Shown here in pieces: positions 16,710 to 24,449 of a stretch of 64,000 bases of DNA. The position numbers were made by a program, and so were the translations under genes. Source of the DNA: JAHBXL01 sp964409775. Its GTDB lineage: Bacteria > Planctomycetota > Phycisphaerae > Phycisphaerales > UBA1924. Every line of letters begins with the position of its first letter. The first letter of the stretch is position 1. The stretch covers positions 1-64,000 of the forward strand of contig CAYPEI010000015.1 in NCBI GenBank assembly GCA_964409775.1, read 5' to 3'. Under the pieces are notes generated by a model. The model saw nothing but the letters and a program-made list of their open reading frames with translations. It was not told the origin of the DNA and did not search any database.

Positions 16710-17037
16710 ACGTTCCACCGGGATTGACTGGTCCAAAGCGACGCGCAACCCCTATGCGGGCTGGCTCGCGGACCGCCGTTGGCATGTGCGCCTGGACTCC
16801 GACCTCATCGACCTCCTTACCGCGACCGGCGACCCAGGGGAACGGCTGCTCGGTCTGGCGAACAGGTCAAAGCGTCGGGAACGCCTGGTCATGGTCATTC
16901 CGATGACGGACAGAGAATACAAGGCGGCAAAGCCACTCTTGGACCGCATCGGCGCCATCGTCGAGTACGTCCCTCCACACCCCAACGCGAAGATGGCAGA
17001 CCGTGCCGAGCAGCCGCGGCGGCGGAAGGCGGGGTAA
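16678..17037 (+). CDS. Small basic protein in antitoxin position
   Basis: A 119-residue protein whose start lies inside the 3' end of the BrnT gene. It begins with a Lys/Ser-rich stretch and has TGIDWSKATRNPYAGW at about 14-29, a segment reminiscent of the N-termini of several antitoxins, but the ribbon-helix-helix expected of BrnA (VRLD...NYQTLIN) is only partly suggested by WHVRLDSDLIDLLT. The middle (MVIPMTDREYKAAKPLLDRIGAIVEYV) is unlike BrnA, and the tail is basic. Position and overlap argue for an antitoxin or a divergent replacement of one. The identity is uncertain. Confidence 0.55.
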   Translation: MKKASRKTSSKRSTGIDWSKATRNPYAGWLADRRWHVRLDSDLIDLLTATGDPGERLLGLANRSKRRERLVMVIPMTDREYKAAKPLLDRIGAIVEYVPPHPNAKMADRAEQPRRRKAG

Positions 17038-17063
17038 TCGCGCCGTCGCTCGTCGCATTCGAC

Positions 17064-17098
17064 TTTGAGATTTGAACTTTCAGCTTTGAGCTTTCACT
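17064..17098 (+). repeat. Five degenerate 7-bp tandem repeats abutting the pdhB start codon
   Basis: Five consecutive heptamers can be read without a break: TTTGAGA, TTTGAAC, TTTCAGC, TTTGAGC, TTTCACT. The last base is directly followed by the pdhB ATG at 17099. The stretch is AT-rich compared with its surroundings and replaces a normal purine-rich ribosome binding site. It resembles the heptanucleotide short tandemly repeated repeats known from cyanobacteria. Other period-7 arrays, with a different consensus, occur at 43864, 44043, 44367 and 50166. Confidence 0.75.
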
Positions 17099-18073
17099 AT
17101 GGCCAACCTCACACTCGTCCAAGCCATCAACCTCGCCCTCACCCAGGAAATGGAAGCCGACCCGCGCGTCGTCTGCCTGGGTGAAGATGTCGGAAAGAAC
17201 GGCGGCGTCTTCCGCGTCACCGAGGGCCTCCAGGCCCGCTTCGGCGCGGAGCGCGTCATCGATACGCCGCTCGCCGAGTCGGGCATCATGGGCACCGCCA
17301 TCGGCCTGGCCATGGCCGGCATGCGCCCGATCCCCGAGATCCAGTTCGAGGGGTTCATGGGCCCGGCGTACGACCAACTCGTCAACCACGCCGCGAGGTA
17401 TCGCACGCGGACGCGCGGGGCGATCACCGTCCCCATGGTCATCCGCGTCCCCGTCGGCGGCGGCATCCACGCACCCGAACTCCACTCCGACTCCCCCGAG
17501 GCGATCTACGCCCACACGCCGGGCCTCAAGGTCGTGATGCCCAGCACGCCCTACGACGCCAAGGGCATGCTCATCTCCGCCATCCGCGACCCCGACCCCG
17601 TGCTCTTCTTCGAGCCCAAGCGCATCTACCGCGCCTTCCGCGAGGAAGTGCCCGAGGATGAGTACACCGTCCCCATCGGCCAGGCCAAGGTCGTCAGCGA
17701 GGGCACGGACCTGACCGTCATCTCCTGGGGCGCGAGCGTCACGCTCTGCCTCGAGGCGCTCGACAACCTGCCCGAGGACATCTCCGCAGAACTGATCGAC
17801 CTCCGCACGATCTACCCGATCGATGAGGACACGATCGCCCAGAGCGTCGAGAAAACCGGCCGCTGCGTGATCGTGCACGAGGCCCCCAAGACCTGCGGCA
17901 TGGGCGCGGAGATCGCGACGATCATCCAGGAGAAGTGCTTCCTGCACCTCGAGGCCCCGGTGCAGCGCGTCGCGGGCTTCGACACGGTCATGCCGTACTA
18001 CAAACTCGAACTCGCCTACCTCCCCGATGCCAAGCGCATCGCCGAGGCGATCGGGCAGGTGATGGCGTACTGA
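17099..18073 (+). CDS. pdhB: Pyruvate dehydrogenase E1 component, beta subunit
   Basis: The 324-residue partner of PdhA. Typical landmarks: CLGEDVGKNGGVFRVTEGL, the Glu of TPLAESGIMG that activates ThDP, EIQFEGFMGPAYDQLVNHAA, GGGIHAPELHSDSPEA, PSTPYDAKGML, the C-terminal domain opening TDLTVISWG, and ELIDLRTIYPID. Length is normal. The start codon has no recognisable Shine-Dalgarno sequence because a 7-bp repeat array lies directly in front of it. Separated from pdhA by 697 bases that hold the toxin-like pair. Confidence 0.93.
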   Translation: MANLTLVQAINLALTQEMEADPRVVCLGEDVGKNGGVFRVTEGLQARFGAERVIDTPLAESGIMGTAIGLAMAGMRPIPEIQFEGFMGPAYDQLVNHAARYRTRTRGAITVPMVIRVPVGGGIHAPELHSDSPEAIYAHTPGLKVVMPSTPYDAKGMLISAIRDPDPVLFFEPKRIYRAFREEVPEDEYTVPIGQAKVVSEGTDLTVISWGASVTLCLEALDNLPEDISAELIDLRTIYPIDEDTIAQSVEKTGRCVIVHEAPKTCGMGAEIATIIQEKCFLHLEAPVQRVAGFDTVMPYYKLELAYLPDAKRIAEAIGQVMAY

Positions 18074-18112
18074 GCCTGAAGCGAGCACATTCTTGGCGGA
18101 GAGTGCAGTCGA

Positions 18113-18805
18113 TTGCCGATCGCTCCAATGCTCCGCCGAACCGTCACTGATCATCGGGGCGACCGACTCACCGGCCATGTGAGCCGCCGGGAGTGCCAGC
18201 GACTTCTCGCCCGGCGCTCTGAATCCGCCGCGACCACAAGTACGCCGCCGCCGGATCAGGCCAAAGAGCAAGTCGCCGACGGGTGCAGAGTCGACTACAG
18301 GCCCCTCTGGCGACGCGCGCTGGAGTTGGCCTGGATTGCGCCGGTCGTCGCTGGAGTTCTTGTCGGAGTGCTTGCCGGCGGCGCCGCCGCGTCCTTGTTT
18401 GTCTGCCTCCCGGCGATTCTCCTCTCGTGGGCGCTCGGACTCCCCTGGCAGGCAGGCATCGCCATGACCGTCGGCATCGTGTTACCGCTGGCGCTGGTCT
18501 ATGGAGTGATTCGAGCCCCACAGCGCAGAGCCGAGCAGTTGCTTCAGGCCCGGCTTTGCGGCGCCTGCGGATACTCGATCGAATCGATCGAAACATCGAG
18601 CGACGGATGCCGGGTGTGCCCCGAGTGCGGCGCGGCGTGGCGTGTGCCGCCGCAGCAGCACGTGCGCTGTCCGCACTGCGACGCATCACTCGCCAACCTC
18701 ACGCTCCCGGCTGACGGGCTGATCGAGTGCCCCGAGTGCGAATCCGTACTGAAGTTGGAAGCTTCGGCGGTTGAAACTCCGACGGAGAACCGTTCGCCCG
18801 CATGA
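18113..18805 (+). CDS. Membrane protein with two zinc-ribbon modules
   Basis: A 230-residue protein. Two membrane helices (about 73-97 and 105-129) are followed by four paired-Cys knuckles: CGAC and CPEC (about 148-172), then CPHC and CPEC (about 187-209), i.e. two zinc ribbons on the cytoplasmic side. The design echoes the protein at 5388-5816. The start is uncertain: a TTG at 18113 has GGAGAG 9 bases upstream, while the ATG at 18128 has none. No function assigned. It follows pdhB by 40 bases on the same strand but there is no functional link. Confidence 0.6.
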   Translation: MPIAPMLRRTVTDHRGDRLTGHVSRRECQRLLARRSESAATTSTPPPDQAKEQVADGCRVDYRPLWRRALELAWIAPVVAGVLVGVLAGGAAASLFVCLPAILLSWALGLPWQAGIAMTVGIVLPLALVYGVIRAPQRRAEQLLQARLCGACGYSIESIETSSDGCRVCPECGAAWRVPPQQHVRCPHCDASLANLTLPADGLIECPECESVLKLEASAVETPTENRSPA

Positions 18806-18823
18806 GGCAGAGGATATCGAGTT

Positions 18824-19255
18824 TCAGGGGCACCGCTTCCCCGCCCCGAGCATCTCGCAGGCCTCGGCGATCCGGCGTTTCCGGGTCTCCCGGTCCTTGG
18901 CTTCCTCGATCCAATCGGTGACGTCTCTCCGATCGTTCGATGCAAGTTCGCTCCACCGGGCCTTGGCGCGTGGGTCTGCGCCCAGGGCCTTGTACAGGTC
19001 CATCGGTACGACCGCGTAGCAGCACGGGCGTCGCTTGCCGGCCGCGAGGTTCTCGCACGCCCGAACGATTCGACGGCCGCGGGTCTCCGCCTGCTTGGCG
19101 GATTCGATCCAACTCACAAAGTCGCGGCGGGCGATCGGGGTAAGGTCCTCCCACGCCGCGCGGGCGAGGGGCGCCGCCGCGAGCGCCTTGCGGAGGTCCG
19201 CCGGCATTGGGGCCTTTGCTGGCTCGGCATCGGGCTTGGGGTTGTTTCGTTTCAT
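18824..19255 (-). CDS. Tandem YdeI/OmdA-type helical repeat protein
   Basis: A 143-residue protein made of two copies of the same roughly 62-residue unit (about 17-78 and 82-143). Each copy has a PxDLxKALxAxPxAxAxWxxL opening, a RRDxxxWIExAKxxETRxRRI middle and an E/LxAGKRxP end. The unit is the C-terminal helical domain of YdeI/OmdA-family proteins, here without the DUF1905 domain that accompanies it at 2103-2603. The near-exact match of the two halves points to an internal duplication. Activity unknown. Confidence 0.75.
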   Translation of the reverse strand: MKRNNPKPDAEPAKAPMPADLRKALAAAPLARAAWEDLTPIARRDFVSWIESAKQAETRGRRIVRACENLAAGKRRPCCYAVVPMDLYKALGADPRAKARWSELASNDRRDVTDWIEEAKDRETRKRRIAEACEMLGAGKRCP

Positions 19256-19282
19256 ATGGCGCCCTCCGTCAGATCGCGGATG

Positions 19283-19822
19283 TCACGCGCGGCTTCCTGG
19301 GAGTGGGCCGTCGTTCAGCGCGAGAACAAATCTCTCCGATCCGACGTACCGATCGGTCGCCGGCGCGTGGTCGCGGGAGATGACGACGAAACCGTTGCGT
19401 TCCAGGGCGCGCCGTGACGCAGTGTTGTGGGATGAGACACGCGCATACAGCGGGCGCGTCGCCACCTCGCCGATGAGCAGCGCGATCGCCCGGGTTGCGA
19501 TGCCGCGCCCCCAGAACTCGCGGGCAATCCAATAGCCGATCGAGTCGGTGCCTTCCTGCGGGAACACGTTGATGGACCCCACAAGCACCCCGTCCGCGAT
19601 GATGACCCGGGGCGTCACACGCGTCTCGGGATGTTGCGGTTCGCGGAGGATCTCCTCCCAGCGAGCGTCGAACGCCGCACGGTCGCGCGGCTTGGTGCCG
19701 GCGAGGTGGTTCCCCGCGGGATCGAGTTGGATCTTAAACAGCGACGGGACATCCGCCCGGACCGTCTTGCGCAGGTAGATGGCCGCGGCGAACAGGGGTT
19801 GACTCGGCACAGCCGGAGGCAT
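19283..19822 (-). CDS. GNAT-family N-acetyltransferase
   Basis: This 179-residue protein has the RimJ/RimL-like layout. The acetyl-CoA motif A reads IGYWIAREFWGRGIATRAI at about 96-114, followed by YARVSSHNTASRRALERNGF, the typical motif B. The N-terminal LRKTVRADVPSLFKIQLDP is also characteristic. It transfers an acetyl group from acetyl-CoA to an amine; whether the target is a protein N-terminus or a small molecule cannot be told. It lies 27 bases downstream of the YdeI-like gene on the same strand and is divergent from the VIT1-like gene. Confidence 0.8.
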   Translation of the reverse strand: MPPAVPSQPLFAAAIYLRKTVRADVPSLFKIQLDPAGNHLAGTKPRDRAAFDARWEEILREPQHPETRVTPRVIIADGVLVGSINVFPQEGTDSIGYWIAREFWGRGIATRAIALLIGEVATRPLYARVSSHNTASRRALERNGFVVISRDHAPATDRYVGSERFVLALNDGPLPGSRA

Positions 19823-19976
19823 GCATCAGGATATGAAGTCGAATGGACGGGCGCAAGAATCCGGCCGAACACGCGTCATTCAACTCGACGCTGGGCATCG
19901 CCGCCCACGCCGCGGCCATGCAGGGGGTCCGCTCCGGTGATGCGGCTGCCCCACTGAGCATCGCTATCCTACGGCG

Positions 19977-20666
19977 ATGCGTCACGACGAAAGCCATCGT
20001 TCCCATCGCATCGGCTGGCTCCGCGCGGCGGTGCTTGGCGCCAACGACGGCATCGTGTCCACCGCGAGCCTGATCGTCGGCGTCGCCGCGGCCGACACGA
20101 CACGCAGCGGGATCCTGGTCGCCGGGCTCGCGGGTCTGGTCGCGGGCGCGATGTCGATGGCCGCGGGCGAATACGTCTCCGTCAGTTCGCAGGCCGACAC
20201 CGAGGGCGCTGACCTGGCCCGCGAGCGACACGAACTCGCAACCCAGCCCGAGGCCGAGCACGCCGAACTCACCGCGATCTACATGAAGCGCGGGCTCGAT
20301 CAGCCGCTCGCCGCGCAGGTCGCGACGCAACTGATGTCAAAGGACGCCCTCACCGCCCACGCCCGCGACGAACTGGGCATCACCGAGGAACTCAGCGCCC
20401 GCCCCGTGCAGGCGGCCTTCGCCTCGGCCGGCACGTTCACCGTTGGCGCAGCGCTGCCGCTGCTCATGGTGCTGGTGCTGCCCAAGGCGGCATTGGTGTG
20501 GGGCGTGTCGGGCGCATCGCTGGTGTTCCTCGCGTTGCTGGGCTCGCTGGCTGCGCGTGCCGGAGGATCGCCGGTCTGGAAATCCGCCGCCCGCGTGACA
20601 TTCTGGGGCGCACTGGCGATGGGTCTGACGGCGGGCGTGGGCGCGCTCTTCGGCGCTCGCCTGTGA
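19977..20666 (+). CDS. VIT1/CCC1 family iron or manganese transporter
   Basis: The 229-residue membrane protein matches the vacuolar iron transporter family: WLRAAVLGANDGIVSTASLIVGV in the first helix, LVAGAMSMAAGEYVSVSSQ in the second, then the cytoplasmic metal-binding helices rich in Glu (DLARERHELATQPEAEHAEL) and three more helices. Members export Fe2+ or Mn2+ from the cytosol, which protects from metal overload. No ferritin-like extension is present. The ATG at 19977 lacks a strong ribosome binding site. Confidence 0.85.
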   Translation: MRHDESHRSHRIGWLRAAVLGANDGIVSTASLIVGVAAADTTRSGILVAGLAGLVAGAMSMAAGEYVSVSSQADTEGADLARERHELATQPEAEHAELTAIYMKRGLDQPLAAQVATQLMSKDALTAHARDELGITEELSARPVQAAFASAGTFTVGAALPLLMVLVLPKAALVWGVSGASLVFLALLGSLAARAGGSPVWKSAARVTFWGALAMGLTAGVGALFGARL

Positions 20667-20856
20667 GGCAGACATTGGGCCGCCACCCGCGATTGCCTCG
20701 AAGATCCTCGGCACGATCCCCCTGACACCAGCCGCAGACGCATGGTCACGGTCGATGGCGCGGGCATGGTTGGTCGGCAGGCACACTCGCCGTTGAGCAG
20801 CCCGCGAAAGACGACCCACAACACGGGACGCCTTCGGCTTCGTACACTGCTTGCCC

Positions 20857-23655
20857 ATGCACCCCGCCACCATCGGCCCCTATCAGATCCAGCGCGAACT
20901 CGGCCGCGGCGGCATGGGCGAAGTGTTCCTCGCCACCGACTCGCGGCTGGACCGACAGGTGGCGATCAAGGCCCTGCCGGCGCACCTCGCACAGGACCCG
21001 GATCGGCTCGCCCGCTTTCAGCGCGAAGCCAAGGTGCTGGCGTCGCTCAATCACCCCAATGTCGGCGCGATCTATGGGCTTGAGGAAGCCAACGGTCACC
21101 AGTACCTGATCCTCGAGTTCATCGAGGGCGAGACGCTCGCCGATCGGCTGATCAGCGGCGCCATCCCCGTCGACGAGTCGCTCTCGATCGCCAGGCAGAT
21201 CGCCGAGGCGCTCGAAGTGGCACACGAGAAGGGCGTGGTGCACCGCGACCTCAAGCCCGGCAACGTAATGGTGACGCCCGAAGGGGTGGTGAAGGTTCTG
21301 GACTTCGGCCTCGCCCGCACGGCCGAAGGCGCACCTTCGACCACCAACTCGCCCGCGGCCCCGGAATCCCCCACGCTCCCGGTCCACTCGCCGACGATCC
21401 CCGGAGCGATCATGGGCACGGCGGGGTACATGTCCCCCGAGCAGGCCCGCGGCAAGCCGGTCGACAAGCGCTCGGACATCTTCTCGTTCGGCTGCGTGCT
21501 GTACGAGATGCTCACGGGCAGGGGACCGTTCTCGGGCGAGACCGTCACGGATTCGCTCGGGGCAATCCTCCATCGCGAGCCCGAGTGGGCGTTCGTTCCG
21601 CCCGCCACGCCGCCGCGGGTCCGTGAGTTGCTCCGCAGTTGCCTGGCGAAAGACCGTCGAAACCGCCTCCACGACATCGGAGATGCCCGGCTGGAGATCG
21701 AGCGCGCGATTGCCGGGCATGAGTGGATGCCGGCGGTCCCGCAGACGCCGGTGGCGAGCCGAAACAGGCTCGTTCTGGCCGTCGCGGCGGGCGCCGCATG
21801 CGTGCTCGCCGGCGTGACAGGCTGGAAACTCGCGGGCGCACTGACGGAGCCCGCGCCGGCCGCGCCGTCGCAGACGTTCCACGTCTCCACAACGGTCGCG
21901 GACAAGCCCGCATTCAACAGCCTTGTCGGCATCTCACCGGATGCCCGGTTCCTGGTCTACACCGCATGGCCGGAACTGCACCCCGACAGTGTCAAGCCCG
22001 AGGGCCTGTTGATGGTGCGTCGCCTCGACCGCGACGAATCCACGGTCATCGAGGGGACCGAGGGTGCTCTGGACGCCGCTCTGTCGCCCGACGGACGCTC
22101 GATCGCGTTCTCCTGTGCCAAGGACCGCGCACGCAGCAAACTCAGTCTGAAGGTGGTCGCCCTCGAGAACGGCCGACCGTCGGGCAAGCCCGAGATGGTG
22201 TGCGACCTGACACAGGGAGCATGGCCAAGCCTGTGCTGGGCGTCAGACCGAGAGATCGTGTTCTCTCCGGCGTGGGAGCCGACCGTATATGCCGTCTCCG
22301 CATCCGGGGGCGAGCCGCGCGTGGTCGTCCGCGAGGACATCCCCAAGGGCATCGAGAGTTGGCAGAATCTCCGCCCGCTGGTCGCGGGAAAGTGCGTCCT
22401 GGCCACGCGCTGGTCATTCGTGGGCCAGAAGGTCACGATCAAGACGGAACTGATTGATCTGACCACCGGGAAGCGAAGCCTGCTCCTCCCCGACGCGGGC
22501 CTGGCCCAGTTCGTGGCCGATGGGCGCGGAAAAGGAACGAGCGGCTATCTGCTGGCAACAAGGAGCACGCTCACCAGCCTGGTCGCCGTTCGCTTCGATC
22601 TCGACACGCTGCGCACGATCGGCGAACCCGTGACGGTCTGGAGCGGCAGCCCGTTAAGCGCGTTCTACATGGCGCCGAGCGGAACGCTCACGATGGCAAC
22701 ACGATCGTCCGACGTCTCGGACCGGCGGCTTGCGTGGGTCGACGACAGAGGCCAGGCCCAGCCCATCCCGGGCGCGACGCGGGCCTACTCGAACATCGTG
22801 GTGTCTCCCGATGGCGGACGCGTGCTGGTGAACCTGGACAACGCGGGCTCGGCCGAACTGACATCGGACCTGTGGGTGCAGGATCTCGTGCGCCGGACGT
22901 TTACAAGAATCCCCGCCCAGGGCGCAGTGCTCGGCATGACCTGGAGCAACGACGGGCAACGGATCGCCTATGGCCTTGCCAGCGATGGCGCGTTCTCGAT
23001 CTGGGAACGTCGAGCCGATGGTTCGGGGGGACCCGCGAGGATGCACGCCGGCCCCGACACCCGAACGCTGCTCTGGCCGACGACGTGGTCGACAGACAGC
23101 ACAAGGCTTGCGTTCGTTCAGGTCGACATGTCCGCGGACAATGCAGACACGTACCTGCTCGAGCGCGAGGGCGGCTCCGGGCAGTGGATCGCCAAGCCCT
23201 ATCTGAAGTCGCCGGACAACGAGGATCTGCCGCGATTCTCACCGGACGGCAAATGGGCGTTGATCGGGTCCTCGCAGTCCGGACGCAACGAGTTGTACGC
23301 TCAGCGATTCACCGGCGACGGCGAAGCGGACGCCAGGGCGGAGCGTGTCCCGATCTCCACCAGCGGTGCGAACTCATCCAGCAGTTGGTGGAGCCCCGAC
23401 GGCAAGGAGATCCGGTATCTCGACACGGACAGCCAGATCATGAGCGTACAGGTGAGCACAGAGCCTGCTTTTACTGCGTCGGAGCCGAAGATCCTCTACA
23501 GCATCAAGGACCTGAAGACCCGTGCCATCACCTTTGCGCCCGACGGCCGCCTGATGGTCGTGCTGCAGGGCCAGAGCGAACAGACCACGACAAAGATCGA
23601 CCTCGCCGTCAACTTCCTCGGGGAACTTCGGGCCAGAGTGTTGCAGGGCAAGTGA
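20857..23655 (+). CDS. Ser/Thr protein kinase with extracytoplasmic WD40-like propeller
   Basis: A 932-residue Hanks-type receptor kinase. The N-terminal kinase domain has GRGGMGEV (about 16-23), the catalytic Lys in VAIKAL, HRDLKPGNVMV (about 128), DFG (about 149) and MSPEQARG of the activation segment, so all catalytic elements are present. One membrane helix follows (about 300-322, LVLAVAAGAACVLAGVTG). Residues 340-930 form a TolB/PD40-like beta-propeller with repeats such as ISPDARFLVYTAW, LSPDGRSIAFS, FSPDGKWALIGSSQ. It is likely to sense an envelope signal and phosphorylate cytoplasmic targets. A TTG two codons upstream is an alternative start. An FHA gene faces it 48 bases downstream. 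Confidence 0.92.
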   Translation: MHPATIGPYQIQRELGRGGMGEVFLATDSRLDRQVAIKALPAHLAQDPDRLARFQREAKVLASLNHPNVGAIYGLEEANGHQYLILEFIEGETLADRLISGAIPVDESLSIARQIAEALEVAHEKGVVHRDLKPGNVMVTPEGVVKVLDFGLARTAEGAPSTTNSPAAPESPTLPVHSPTIPGAIMGTAGYMSPEQARGKPVDKRSDIFSFGCVLYEMLTGRGPFSGETVTDSLGAILHREPEWAFVPPATPPRVRELLRSCLAKDRRNRLHDIGDARLEIERAIAGHEWMPAVPQTPVASRNRLVLAVAAGAACVLAGVTGWKLAGALTEPAPAAPSQTFHVSTTVADKPAFNSLVGISPDARFLVYTAWPELHPDSVKPEGLLMVRRLDRDESTVIEGTEGALDAALSPDGRSIAFSCAKDRARSKLSLKVVALENGRPSGKPEMVCDLTQGAWPSLCWASDREIVFSPAWEPTVYAVSASGGEPRVVVREDIPKGIESWQNLRPLVAGKCVLATRWSFVGQKVTIKTELIDLTTGKRSLLLPDAGLAQFVADGRGKGTSGYLLATRSTLTSLVAVRFDLDTLRTIGEPVTVWSGSPLSAFYMAPSGTLTMATRSSDVSDRRLAWVDDRGQAQPIPGATRAYSNIVVSPDGGRVLVNLDNAGSAELTSDLWVQDLVRRTFTRIPAQGAVLGMTWSNDGQRIAYGLASDGAFSIWERRADGSGGPARMHAGPDTRTLLWPTTWSTDSTRLAFVQVDMSADNADTYLLEREGGSGQWIAKPYLKSPDNEDLPRFSPDGKWALIGSSQSGRNELYAQRFTGDGEADARAERVPISTSGANSSSSWWSPDGKEIRYLDTDSQIMSVQVSTEPAFTASEPKILYSIKDLKTRAITFAPDGRLMVVLQGQSEQTTTKIDLAVNFLGELRARVLQGK

Positions 23656-23659
23656 CGAC

Positions 23660-23690
23660 CGCGGCACGAGCGTCCCGCGTGCATGCCGCG
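23660..23690. terminator. Inverted repeat between convergent kinase and FHA genes
   Basis: CGCGGCA at 23660-23666 is matched by TGCCGCG at 23684-23690, with an alternative inner pairing GCACG/CGTGC. It sits between two convergent stop codons and could end both transcripts, although it has no T-tract. Confidence 0.3.
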
Positions 23691-23703
23691 AAAGCCGCCC
23701 CGC

Positions 23704-24081
23704 CTACTCCCGTCCGATCAACGTCGTCCGTTTCCACTCGCCCTTCTTCTTGGCCGCGGCGAGCGCGGTCTGATCGTCAGGGTGATCGGCCGCGAGGTAC
23801 ATGAGCGTGGTCCGCCCGATCGTGATCCTGTCCCCATCGTTCAGCGCAGTGTCGAGCACAATCTGCTTGCCATTGACAAAGACGCCGTGCGCGCTCCGGT
23901 AGTCACCGGCGACGTGCTTCCCGAGCGTGGTGTCCATCCGTACCTGCAGGTGCTTCCGAGAGACAAGCGGATCCAGCACCTGAAAAGTGCACGTGTCGTC
24001 ACGGCCCACCGACACAAGCGGTTCGGTCAGCGGAAAATGCACGCCCTCGACGGGCCCCTCGATGACGACCAGCGATGCCAT
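23704..24081 (-). CDS. FHA-domain protein
   Basis: A 125-residue protein that is essentially one forkhead-associated domain, which binds phosphothreonine peptides. The binding-loop residues are in place: GRDDTC at about 26, VSRKHLQV at about 39, and HGVFVNGKQI at about 64. The ATG has GGAGAAA upstream. It faces the Ser/Thr kinase gene across a 48-base gap; FHA proteins commonly act as readers of such kinases, so a functional pairing is a reasonable inference. The C-terminal 25 residues are Lys-rich. Confidence 0.88.
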   Translation of the reverse strand: MASLVVIEGPVEGVHFPLTEPLVSVGRDDTCTFQVLDPLVSRKHLQVRMDTTLGKHVAGDYRSAHGVFVNGKQIVLDTALNDGDRITIGRTTLMYLAADHPDDQTALAAAKKKGEWKRTTLIGRE

Positions 24082-24449
24082 GCGTGTTTCTCCAGTGCAA
24101 AGGGTACCCTGGCACGCAACCGGAGGGACGATCGGCTGCCGCGCCGGCAGTCCACGACCGCGATTTCGCCGCGGGTCGCCTCGGCAAGCCGGCTGCGGCG
24201 ATCAGCGGTTCCTGCAGCGTGCCGTAGTCTCCGGTCCTGTTCATTCGGGTGTGGCGGTACGCCATGGGAACGGCATTCGGCCCGGCCTGCGAAGAGACGT
24301 TCCGAATGACCGTATCGCGTCAGCGAACGATTCATCGATTGATCGCCCGCCTGTACACTCCGCGTGAGCGGTCCGGCACAGCGATCCGTTCCGGAAGCAG
24401 CGCGAACTCGGCCGCGCCGTCATGCCACATTAGAGAGGCGGTTCACACC
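24082..24449. other. Divergent intergenic region, 368 bases
   Basis: No gene is supported here. The esterase reading frame is open from 24249, but the translated stretch has no export signal at its start and no ribosome binding site, so it is treated as non-coding. A weak promoter-like pair for the esterase is TTCATC (about 24331) and TACACT 17 bases later. Promoters for both flanking divergent genes should lie here. Confidence 0.35.

Noticed and set aside
16895..18271. 458-codon minus-strand frame over pdhB
   Set aside because: Shadow of pdhB; Asp/Gly/Arg/His-rich with no family resemblance and no ribosome binding site.
24249..24449. N-terminal extension of the SASA esterase
   Set aside because: It would bury the signal peptide 67 residues into the protein and has no ribosome binding site.
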